From an uncultured Saprospiraceae bacterium (GTDB lineage: Bacteria > Bacteroidota > Bacteroidia > Chitinophagales > Saprospiraceae), in the NCBI GenBank assembly GCA_905479665.1, contig CAJQNM010000260.1, positions 1 through 5,537 on the forward strand: a DNA stretch of 5,537 nucleotides. The letters run 5' to 3'. The translations under genes were made by a program, and so were the position numbers. Of this stretch, positions 1 through 5,537 are shown piece after piece; position 1 is the first letter of the stretch; each line of letters opens with the position of its first letter. The notes under the pieces are model-generated. The model saw only the letters and a list, made by a program, of their open reading frames with translations. It was not told the origin of the DNA and ran no database searches.

Positions 1-227
1 GTGTTAAGACTAGCATATGTGGTCACTCCAGCTGGCACATGATCCACATGATCCACATAGCCATCAGTATGGCTAGTCAACCCACCAACAGCACCCAAGT
101 CTTGCCCTAGTATCAGTAGCCTTTGCCCGTCCATTAGTGCAAACTTTGGGGCACCAAAGTGAGCGCTTGATTGCCCCTGAATGGTCAAGCTTAAGATGAT
201 GAGGCACGGAAGTAACATGTTTCTCAT
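1..227 (-). CDS. Secreted protein of unknown family, N-terminal fragment (runs off left edge)
   Basis: An open frame reads leftward from the ATG at 225-227 and is still open at base 1, giving 75 codons. The N-terminus is a Sec-type signal peptide: M-R-N-M, a hydrophobic stretch (LLPCLIILSLTI), then a small-residue region (QGQSSA) where cleavage is likely near residue 22. There is no lipobox, so the product should be released to the periplasm or outside. The mature part begins with a phrase like LLILGQDLGAVGGL (about residues 42-55), then aromatic- and His-rich sequence ending VPAGVTTYASL. This resembles the first strand and loop of a TIM-barrel-type carbohydrate-active enzyme, but I cannot name a family. 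The ATG at 216-218 (Met4) is a possible alternative start, and the in-frame Met further upstream is absent. The gap to the preceding lipoprotein gene is 66 bp, so the two probably share a transcript and a substrate. The exported-protein call is fairly firm; the enzyme idea is inference. Confidence 0.7.
   Translation of the reverse strand, partial: MRNMLLPCLIILSLTIQGQSSAHFGAPKFALMDGQRLLILGQDLGAVGGLTSHTDGYVDHVDHVPAGVTTYASLN
36..58. repeat. 9-bp tandem repeat, 2.5 copies, inside coding sequence
   Basis: CACATGATC is repeated at 36-44 and 45-53, with a partial third copy CACAT at 54-58. It lies in the secreted-protein gene and encodes a doubled V-D-H on the minus strand. Being a multiple of three, it keeps the frame. 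It could be a slippage duplication. Confidence 0.6.
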
Positions 228-293
228 GTATTCATGAATTGGTTCTAAGTGCTATTCATCCCTAGACTTGAGGTTTACAAGTAGCTAACCCTT
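228..293 (-). other. Short intergenic gap within presumed operon
   Basis: These 66 bp lie between the TAG of the PKD lipoprotein gene (294-296) and the ATG of the downstream secreted protein (225-227). The only structure seen is a 5-bp inverted repeat (ACTTG 266-270, CAAGT 278-282) with a 7-nt loop and no T-tract. It is too weak to call a terminator. Co-transcription of the two genes is therefore the simplest reading. Confidence 0.4.
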
Positions 294-1844
294 CTATGGC
301 TGAATAAACTTGAAGTCTTTGAAGAAGATCGTACCCCCGACAATATGATTTACCTCACCGAATTCTATCATCACACCATCTGCGGAATATGGAGGATCTC
401 CTGCTCCTGCCGAGGTAAGAGCATCAGTAAAATCGAATGTCAATGTTACCCAGGTGTCTGTAGCAATGTCAGCTTCCTGCATTTCAATATACTGCTCCCA
501 AAAATTCGGATATTGACTCTGATCTATAAAACGGATCCTTACCAGGTTCTTGAAGTCAGCACTGTAGTCATTGGAACTAGGCATGTAAACATCTAAACTT
601 ACTTTGGTATTCCCATCAGCAAAATTGATTTCAGCCCGGTTGTCGGCATCCACGCCAGCATAGAACAAATAATTACCAAACCTGTCCTCTTCTGTAGCAT
701 CCTTGGTCATTTGAGTACAATTTTCACCACCAATGCTCGCGTTAAAATCAACATCATATGGAGACCAAGCGTGAAGAGAGTTGCTAGTTCCGGTTTCAGA
801 AAGAAACGTATGATTGACATCCCCAGAGTTTATTGAAATTTCGTACTGCGTTGCAACTGGATCCGGGACGTCCACTTCTTTAACATCTGGCACCGTTCCA
901 TGATAGGATGCCAAAACATGATATTGTCTTGGATCTGAGTTGAAATCGTTATCGTGCGTTTCAACATAGAGAACCAAGGTGTCTGCCTCCGATCCTTCAA
1001 CTGCTTTCACTACAGTATAGGTGATACCTGTGCCTACTTCGTACGAGCTTTGATCGTTTTTATATCTAGGATTTATGATATGAGCTCCTGCTCCTTCGAC
1101 GGTCAATGTTCGAGCTACTTCATCCACTGTCCAGTTCCAGGTACCTGCTATGAATGCACTCACGTCATTTCCATTGGTATTTAAAGGAAGTGAGCCCCCG
1201 GTAATATCAATGGCCGCATCATCAAACTCAGTACCTGCCCAAATTCCGAATTCTCCATAAAAATCTCCATTGAAGTCTACATCGTACGTTCCGTCTAAGT
1301 TGAACGTATATTCATCATTTGCAATGGATAAACGAGCTCCCAGTGGAACAGATGCTCCATCTAGGTCTCCCCATGTGAACCAGGTACCAGCTATAGAGGT
1401 ATAGTCCCAACTATCCACCGAGGCTTGATCTCCTAAAACCAGGGCAAGTGATTCTCCTCTTACTGTTATCCAGGTTTTCCCGGCTATTGCCAAGGCAATA
1501 GTACTTTCAATAGTGACCGACATGGTTTCCACATCTGAATCATCAGCACTAGACGCAGTTAAAGTGACCTCATAAGTACCGGCCTCAGTGTATTCATACA
1601 CAGGATTTTCGTCCGATGATGTACCTACACCATCCCCAAAATTCCATGCGTACGTTTCTGCATTGACAGAAGCATTTTGAAATGTAATGGTTGCTCCCGA
1701 AGCAGTGAAACTAAACACCGCGGTAACCTCTGCAACATCTATCTTCGGATCATCATCCTTATTACACGACACTAGTACTAGTGCGCCTAAAAGAAATAGC
1801 AGCGATAATCCTGTTATGTTCATGGGTACAGTAATTCTTTTCAT
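294..1844 (-). CDS. PKD-domain surface lipoprotein with C-terminal carbohydrate-binding-like domain
   Basis: This is a complete 516-residue lipoprotein. Residues 1-26 are a lipoprotein signal ending in the lipobox L-V-S-C, with Cys27 as the lipidated residue. It is followed by N-K-D-D-D, the charged stretch known in Bacteroidota as a signal for export to the outer face of the outer membrane. Residues about 40-113 form a PKD domain, shown by WNFGDG (67-72) and the terminal strand pattern YEYTEAGTYEVTLTAS (83-98). Residues about 118-310 are a Trp- and Gly-rich beta domain (AGKTW, GTWFTWGD, GIWAGTEF, GTWNWTV) that I cannot assign. Residues about 332-514 look like a beta-sandwich carbohydrate-binding module ending FKDFKFIQP, a common ending for such modules. 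The protein has no catalytic motif, so a glycan-binding role at the surface is inferred, like the SusE/F-type proteins of polysaccharide loci. The start at 1844 gives a proper signal peptide. No Shine-Dalgarno sequence is visible, which is usual for the phylum. It is probably first in an operon with the gene at 1-227. Confidence 0.88.
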   Translation of the reverse strand: MKRITVPMNITGLSLLFLLGALVLVSCNKDDDPKIDVAEVTAVFSFTASGATITFQNASVNAETYAWNFGDGVGTSSDENPVYEYTEAGTYEVTLTASSADDSDVETMSVTIESTIALAIAGKTWITVRGESLALVLGDQASVDSWDYTSIAGTWFTWGDLDGASVPLGARLSIANDEYTFNLDGTYDVDFNGDFYGEFGIWAGTEFDDAAIDITGGSLPLNTNGNDVSAFIAGTWNWTVDEVARTLTVEGAGAHIINPRYKNDQSSYEVGTGITYTVVKAVEGSEADTLVLYVETHDNDFNSDPRQYHVLASYHGTVPDVKEVDVPDPVATQYEISINSGDVNHTFLSETGTSNSLHAWSPYDVDFNASIGGENCTQMTKDATEEDRFGNYLFYAGVDADNRAEINFADGNTKVSLDVYMPSSNDYSADFKNLVRIRFIDQSQYPNFWEQYIEMQEADIATDTWVTLTFDFTDALTSAGAGDPPYSADGVMIEFGEVNHIVGGTIFFKDFKFIQP

Positions 1845-2028
1845 GTTTTAAATGATTTAGTTAGCCCAGAATTTATTTTAGTTGCTCAAAGCATGATAAT
1901 CCAGTTCGCCTTACATGTCAACTTTTTGGAATTTCACGATTCCAATTCCAAATAAATGGGATAAACCATCCAAGCAAGAATTTTGAAGCCGAAAATACTA
2001 CTACAATGTCAAAATCCATACTACGTCA
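1845..2028. promoter_or_regulatory. Divergent intergenic region, presumed promoter region of the lipoprotein operon
   Basis: This AT-rich stretch lies between the start of the leftward lipoprotein gene and the oldest recognisable start of the rightward Fic gene (2029). It must hold the promoter for the lipoprotein operon and probably one for the Fic gene. I searched both strands for the Bacteroidota pattern TTG / TAnnTTTG and found no convincing match. The nearest is ATGCTTTG on the minus strand (1887-1894), with two mismatches and poor spacing to an upstream TTG. The clearest structure is the inverted repeat listed separately. No RNA gene or riboswitch is apparent. Confidence 0.45.
1925..1952. 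repeat. 9-bp perfect inverted repeat, candidate operator
   Basis: TTTGGAATT (1925-1933) and AATTCCAAA (1944-1952) are exact reverse complements around a 10-nt spacer, about 80 bp upstream of the lipoprotein ATG. The right half also contains a tandem ATTCCA ATTCCA (1939-1950), so a second, overlapping pairing of GGAAT with ATTCC is possible. No T-tract follows on either strand, which argues against a terminator. The dyad spacing fits a dimeric regulator site, but no regulator is encoded in the window, so the role is inference. Confidence 0.4.
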
Positions 2029-2142
2029 ATGCCTCGTCACAAATATTTTAAATAATTGATAATCAACTTGTTAGGTGACAATAAGTGAGATAAAAAATCT
2101 CAAAGATTTTCTGGTATTCTTCCTCAATACTATTCTGAACTG
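2029..2142 (+). pseudogene. Degraded 5' part of the Fic gene (stop plus two apparent frameshifts)
   Basis: An ATG at 2029 is in frame with the Fic gene start at 2143 (38 codons apart). Reading from it gives MPRHKYFK, then TAA at 2053, then LIINLL up to 2073. Shifting by one base past G2074 continues as VTISEIKNLKDF up to 2110. Slipping back by one base in the T run 2107-2110 continues as SGILPQYYSEL, directly into MNVSLTKGAQATTAIEGN of the Fic gene. The composite resembles the N-terminal helices that precede the inhibitory motif in many Fic proteins, and would give about 374 residues, close to a common length for this type. The two shifts cancel. From 2089 to 2142 the Fic frame itself is open, without a standard start codon. 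The reconstruction is by eye and from memory of the family, so it is tentative. A sequencing error in the T run could explain one lesion but hardly all three. Confidence 0.5.
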
Positions 2143-3153
2143 ATGAATGTGTCTTTAACGAAGGGAGCGCAAGCAACCACTGCGATCGAGGGCAACTCTC
2201 TTTCGATTGAAGAAGTGAATCAGATTCGGAGAGGGGATTCTCTGCCGCCAAGCAAAGAGTATCAAGAAAGGGAAGTCAGAAATATCATTGAAGCCTATAA
2301 CCTTATTCTTGATAATGTTCTAAACCATAAAAAGACTGAGTTGATTTCAGAGTCATTTTTGAAGAGGTACCATAAAATTATTGGAAAGGACTTAGGAAAG
2401 TACTTTGACGCCGTTCCGGGCCAATTTAGAAATGATAACCGGATCGTTGGAACTTACAGATGCCCAGATCATGAAGACGTGAAACCACTTGTCGGTCGAT
2501 ACTGTAAATGGATGATGGAAGAATTCCACTATCAAAAAGGACAGGAATTCTACGAATATGTCATTCAATCAATAGTGGCTCATGTGTATTTGGAATGGAT
2601 CCATCCCTTTGGTGATGGAAATGGTAGAGCTGGAAGACTTGTAGAGTTTTACATTATTTTATGCGGAGGCGTTCCAGATATTGCCTCACATATCCTTTCT
2701 AACTACTACAACTTAACTCGCCCTCAATACTATGCTGAACTCAGTGAAGCTACCGAGAAGAGATCTTTAACAAGCTTCATTGAGTATGCTCTCCTAGGTT
2801 TTCGAGATGGATTGGAACAGACACTCAAAACCATTCAAAAGAGTCAGCTCGAAATTACCTGGCATAAATTTGTATATGATCAATTCTCCAGCCAGAAATT
2901 AGGTCATAAAGATGTCTTCAAAAGACGACGTAGATTAGCCCTAGAAATGCCATATGATCGGTGGTTGACGAGGGAGGAGCTGCTATTTACTAACCCTCAG
3001 GTGGCAAGTAATTATCGAAATGTATCTGAAAAAACAATCGATAGAGATTTAAAAGTTTTAAAAGAACTTAATTTAATAGAGGTTGATGGAGATAGTGAGA
3101 GATATCGTTATAAAATTAGCCAATTGCAGTCACTACTTGCACAAAAGGTTTGA
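2143..3153 (+). CDS. Fic-domain protein (putative AMP-transferase) with C-terminal winged helix
   Basis: A 336-residue protein is encoded from the first usable ATG. Residues 154-165 are the Fic signature HPFGDGNGRAGR: His154 is the expected catalytic base, Asp158 the metal ligand, and the GNGR loop binds the phosphates of ATP. Residues 93-103 (GQFRNDNRIVG) match the flap that positions the target side chain. Near the N-terminus, TTAIEG (12-17) fits the inhibitory motif [S/T]xxxE[G/N], with Glu16 expected to block ATP binding. This makes it a class II, self-inhibited Fic protein. Residues about 263-325 form a winged helix-turn-helix (RWLTREEL, then SEKTIDRDLKVLKELNLIE), common in stand-alone Fic proteins and possibly used for DNA binding or autoregulation. 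The family transfers AMP from ATP to Ser, Thr or Tyr of a target protein; the target here is unknown. The start is uncertain, because family-like sequence extends upstream (see 2029-2142) and no Shine-Dalgarno sequence precedes 2143. The catalytic core is intact. It is likely cytoplasmic and monocistronic. Confidence 0.9.
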   Translation: MNVSLTKGAQATTAIEGNSLSIEEVNQIRRGDSLPPSKEYQEREVRNIIEAYNLILDNVLNHKKTELISESFLKRYHKIIGKDLGKYFDAVPGQFRNDNRIVGTYRCPDHEDVKPLVGRYCKWMMEEFHYQKGQEFYEYVIQSIVAHVYLEWIHPFGDGNGRAGRLVEFYIILCGGVPDIASHILSNYYNLTRPQYYAELSEATEKRSLTSFIEYALLGFRDGLEQTLKTIQKSQLEITWHKFVYDQFSSQKLGHKDVFKRRRRLALEMPYDRWLTREELLFTNPQVASNYRNVSEKTIDRDLKVLKELNLIEVDGDSERYRYKISQLQSLLAQKV

Positions 3154-3158
3154 AGTAA

Positions 3159-3171
3159 AGGTTCCGAACCT
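3159..3171. repeat. 13-bp palindrome just after the Fic stop
   Basis: AGGTTC (3159-3164) and GAACCT (3166-3171) are perfect reverse complements around a single C, starting 5 bases after the Fic stop codon. The loop would be too tight for a full hairpin and no T-tract follows, so it is a weak terminator candidate. It may be chance or a protein-binding dyad. Confidence 0.25.
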
Positions 3172-3281
3172 CGACTATCTAGAAGGAGACAGCTATCCAC
3201 AATTGGAAAAATCAACCGAGATCTCAATCTCAAAAAATGCCAACTTCATGCTGGTTACATGCAAAACCGATGGCTTCATGA

Positions 3282-3311
3282 AGGCTACCAATATCGATGG
3301 CACTGTAGCCT
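3282..3311. terminator. Possible hairpin between convergent genes
   Basis: AGGCTAC (3282-3288) pairs perfectly with GTAGCCT (3305-3311). The loop of 16 nt can form a further CCA/TGG pairing. Its location between two convergent genes is right for a bidirectional terminator, but there is no T-run on either side, so it is only a weak candidate. Confidence 0.2.
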
Positions 3312-3409
3312 GGTCCCAGCTCTCAGGTCGTTGGTATGATCTCTTCATGCCCACGAGACTGGTTATGCCATGTATTGGGACCTGTTGAGTGAAGTCCTCT
3401 GGTTGCCAC

Positions 3410-5509
3410 TTAAGAAAGTGTCTGATACACAATAAAACTTACCAGGTAGGCGAGGCCCGTCATGAGTACAAACTGTATGATGGGCCATTTCCATGATTTA
3501 GTTTCCTCTTTTACAATCGCAAGTGTGCTCATGCATTGCATGGCGAAAACGAAGAAAAGGAGCAGTGACATGGCAACCGCCCGACTAAAAACGGGCTCTC
3601 CCGTCTCTGGATCTTTCTGATTGGCAAGATGCTCCCGGATACGAAATTCATTCTCCTCCTCCCCTACACTATATATCGTGGCCAAAGTACCGACAAACAC
3701 TTCACGTGCTGCGAAAGAGGTAATCACGGCTATACTCATTTTCCAATCGAAGCCGAGAGGCCGCATGACTGGTTCGATAAATTTTCCGAGATGACCGGCG
3801 TAAGAAGCTTCCAATTTTCGGGAAGCCAGCAGGTCTCCCACCTCAGCCTCCGATAGCTCTCCCTGCTCAATAAGTGTGGTCACGGAGGCAGAGGCCTCTT
3901 CCATTGCACGCGAAGGACCATATGAGGCTAGAAACCATAACACCATCGCAATGATTAAAATTATTTTCCCGGCCTCGGTGATAAAACTTCCTACACTAGT
4001 CTTGATGCTGCGCCATACGGTAAACGCATCCGGCCACCGATAGACCGGCATTTCCATGGCCAACATGGAAGGTGTTCCAGAGCTCAGCATTTTCTTAAAT
4101 ACCCATCCAGCGACCAATGTGGTCACAATGCTAAGTACATAGAGTCCCGCAAAAGCCAATCCCTGGGTATTGAAGAGACCCCCCACTTTTTGATAGGGTA
4201 CCACGAAAGCAATGAGAAGTGTGTACACGGGTATGCGAGCTGAGCAAGAGATGAAAGGAGTGACCAAGATCGTAATGAGACGCTCTTTCCAATTGCTGAT
4301 CGTACGAGTAGTCATGATCGCGGGAATGGCACAGGCCCCTCCTGATATGAGTGCTACTATACTTCGACCGTTCATCCCAAAACCCTGCAACATATGATCG
4401 AATAAATAAACCGCTCGCGCCATATAGCCACTCTCTTCCAGCAAAGAAATCAGTAAAAAAAGAATAGCTATTTGCGGCACGAAAATGAGTACTCCAGACA
4501 AACCAGGAAGGAGCCCCTTTACGATCATATCGGTAAACCAACCGCCTGGCATTGCTTCGACAAGTCCTGATCCCACAGCTGCAAAAACGTACTCAATTGC
4601 ATCCATAGGGATTACTGCCCAGGCGAAAATCGCTTGAAAAACCAACAGCATGAGGATGATAAAAATAAGCGGGCCCCATACGGCATGTGTAAGAACTGCA
4701 TCAGCTTTTTGAGAAGTGGAAAGTGATCCAGGATTCCGCTTGAAGACCTTGGCAGCGAGAGGCTCAAGATACTGCAAACGCGTGAGCGTCTCGTTGATCT
4801 GCGCCTTAAGGGGCTTAAATTGATGCTTCTCGATTAAGGAGGTGATAAGTTCTTTCTCCTCTTCGGGCTGAGCCAACCAGCTTACCTGCTGCGTCCGTTG
4901 CCATAGGTAGTAGCTCGAAAACCCTTTATCCCCCATGCCATCTTCCACATCTTGGATAAGCCCAGAGTATTCCTTGGGAACCGGATAAAATGGCTCCCTG
5001 TCCACCACTTGTTGGTCAAGGTTTGCGCTCACGAATTGAATCACGGTTTCGCGTGACTCCTTCTTTTTTGAATTTACTGCCAGTACTGGAACGCCTAGTG
5101 CCTCCCCAAGCCTCTTCTGATCCAGCTGGTGCCCTGCCTTCTCAAAAGCATCAAACAAACTGAGGACCAACACAACTGGGATATCAAGATCTTTTATTTG
5201 AGAGAGCAGCAATAGTTGTCGATCTAGTTGATTTGCATCGGCGACATAGATAACGAGGTCCGGAAAATCAGGATGCTGAGGTCGCAACAGAGCCTCACAA
5301 GAAACACGCTCATCTTCCGAATTTGGATAGAGACTATAAATCCCAGGAAGGTCAACGATACTTATTTCCTCAGAATCGAGCGTAAACACGCCGGTGCGTC
5401 GAGCAACGGTAACTCCTGGGTAATTGCCCACTTTCTGTTGAGCACCCGTAAGAAGATTGAACAGTGAAGTTTTTCCGCTGTTGGGATTTCCGGCCAGAGC
5501 TACCTTCAT
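3410..5509 (-). CDS. feoB: Ferrous iron transporter FeoB
   Basis: A complete 699-residue inner-membrane protein that imports Fe2+ under low-oxygen or reducing conditions, gated by a cytoplasmic G-protein domain. G1 is GNPNSGKT (7-14), the G2 Thr is Thr34 in NYPGVT, and G3 is DLPG (53-56). G4 should be N-x-x-D but reads S-L-F-D (117-120), and G5 is probably NSKK (146-149). Residues about 165-265 link to the membrane part. The membrane domain has about eight hydrophobic segments between 278 and 697, with the two gate motifs GGACAIPAIM (390-399) and ISCSARIPVY (420-429), each with its conserved Cys, and AREVFVGTLATIYS (601-614) in the second half. Length and sequence fit the stand-alone (not FeoA-fused) FeoB. 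The start is supported by a GGAG six bases upstream (complement of 5516-5519). The frame stays open upstream to the right edge, so an N-terminal extension cannot be excluded, but G1 normally lies this close to the start. A feoA gene may lie just beyond the window. Confidence 0.97.
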   Translation of the reverse strand: MKVALAGNPNSGKTSLFNLLTGAQQKVGNYPGVTVARRTGVFTLDSEEISIVDLPGIYSLYPNSEDERVSCEALLRPQHPDFPDLVIYVADANQLDRQLLLLSQIKDLDIPVVLVLSLFDAFEKAGHQLDQKRLGEALGVPVLAVNSKKKESRETVIQFVSANLDQQVVDREPFYPVPKEYSGLIQDVEDGMGDKGFSSYYLWQRTQQVSWLAQPEEEKELITSLIEKHQFKPLKAQINETLTRLQYLEPLAAKVFKRNPGSLSTSQKADAVLTHAVWGPLIFIILMLLVFQAIFAWAVIPMDAIEYVFAAVGSGLVEAMPGGWFTDMIVKGLLPGLSGVLIFVPQIAILFLLISLLEESGYMARAVYLFDHMLQGFGMNGRSIVALISGGACAIPAIMTTRTISNWKERLITILVTPFISCSARIPVYTLLIAFVVPYQKVGGLFNTQGLAFAGLYVLSIVTTLVAGWVFKKMLSSGTPSMLAMEMPVYRWPDAFTVWRSIKTSVGSFITEAGKIILIIAMVLWFLASYGPSRAMEEASASVTTLIEQGELSEAEVGDLLASRKLEASYAGHLGKFIEPVMRPLGFDWKMSIAVITSFAAREVFVGTLATIYSVGEEENEFRIREHLANQKDPETGEPVFSRAVAMSLLLFFVFAMQCMSTLAIVKEETKSWKWPIIQFVLMTGLAYLVSFIVYQTLS

Positions 5510-5515
5510 GCGACG

Positions 5516-5519
5516 CTCC
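5516..5519 (-). promoter_or_regulatory. Ribosome binding site of feoB
   Basis: GGAG on the minus strand lies six bases before the feoB ATG (5507-5509). It is the only Shine-Dalgarno-like sequence at a gene start in this window and supports the chosen start, although the reading frame is open further upstream. In the other two minus-strand frames, stop codons at 5524-5526 (TAG) and 5532-5534 (TGA) could be the end of an upstream gene such as feoA, which would then lie 14-22 bases from feoB. Confidence 0.5.
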
Positions 5520-5537
5520 AGGACTAAATGGTCACAG

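Larger units (their letters stand above)
3154..3409. other. Convergent intergenic region without a supportable gene
   Basis: These 256 bp separate the stop of the Fic gene from the stop of feoB. Open frames on both strands cover part of it, but they overlap the 3' ends of the flanking genes, have no convincing start, and give no family resemblance I recognise. In the Fic frame, sequence after the stop reads on for about 58 codons to a TGA, then about 35 more to a TAA, with some protein-like composition (EGYQYRWHCS, HETGYAMYWDLLSEVLW). That could be a remnant of a lost gene or chance. The only clear structure is a 7-bp inverted repeat, AGGCTAC (3282-3288) with GTAGCCT (3305-3311), around a 16-nt loop. 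Confidence 0.45.

Noticed and set aside
1887..1894. Possible Bacteroidota -7 element on the minus strand (ATGCTTTG)
   Set aside because: Two mismatches to TAnnTTTG, and the nearest upstream TTG is about 24 bp away instead of about 19, so it was not called a promoter.
2056..2066. Short palindrome TTGATAATCAA as an operator
   Set aside because: Five-base arms in very AT-rich sequence are expected by chance, and it lies in the apparent decayed Fic coding region.
2087..2101. Small hairpin GAGAT / ATCTC with an A5 loop before the Fic ATG
   Set aside because: Only a 5-bp AT-rich stem within what looks like former coding sequence; likely chance.
2063..2251. 62-codon minus-strand open frame across the Fic start
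   Set aside because: It is antisense to the conserved Fic N-terminal region, with no domain and no promoter support.
3083..3388. 101-codon plus-strand open frame overlapping the Fic 3' end
   Set aside because: Its first part is a shadow of the Fic winged helix in another frame, and the remainder shows no family resemblance or start signal.
3193..3432. 79-codon minus-strand open frame at the 3' end of feoB
   Set aside because: It overlaps the feoB end, has no start signal, no recognisable domain and no membrane or export signal.
4131..4541. 136-codon open frame on the minus strand inside feoB
   Set aside because: It is a shifted-frame shadow of the feoB membrane domain on the same strand; the feoB frame carries all family motifs and this one has none.
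1..5537. CRISPR array, tRNA, rRNA, insertion sequence or phage attachment site
   Set aside because: No spaced direct repeats, cloverleaf-like sequence, transposase or terminal repeats were seen on either strand.

Overview
The window looks like a piece of a Bacteroidota chromosome, probably a marine or aquatic Cytophagia/Flavobacteriia-like organism. The evidence is a surface-lipoprotein signal (lipobox Cys followed by N-K-D-D-D), a PKD plus carbohydrate-binding-like architecture typical of polysaccharide-utilisation loci, a FeoB of the Bacteroidota type, and AT-rich gene starts mostly without Shine-Dalgarno sequences. This assignment rests on sequence features only.

Layout. Positions 1-227 (minus) hold the first 75 codons of a secreted protein that runs off the left edge. 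Immediately upstream of it, on the same strand, lies a 516-residue PKD-containing lipoprotein (294-1844). The 66-bp gap suggests that the two form an operon, read leftward, that handles a polysaccharide at the cell surface. Neither protein has a recognisable SusC/SusD partner in the window. Positions 1845-2142 separate this unit from a divergent Fic-domain gene (ATG 2143 to 3153, plus), which encodes a putative AMP-transferase with a C-terminal winged helix. The Fic gene converges on feoB (3410-5509, minus), a complete 699-residue ferrous-iron transporter. About 256 bp with no supportable gene lie between them.

The most interesting point is the 5' end of the Fic gene. The conserved-looking protein sequence continues upstream of the first usable ATG, back to an in-frame ATG at 2029. 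It is interrupted by one TAA stop and by what look like two compensating 1-bp frameshifts. This suggests a recently damaged N-terminus in front of an intact catalytic core that still carries the class II inhibitory motif. Other points are a 9-bp perfect inverted repeat in the divergent intergenic region, a FeoB G-domain whose G4 motif reads S-L-F-D instead of N-x-x-D, and an unrecognised secreted protein beside the PKD lipoprotein. I do not see a clearly new biological system here. The PKD lipoprotein/secreted protein pair and the damaged Fic gene are the best leads.
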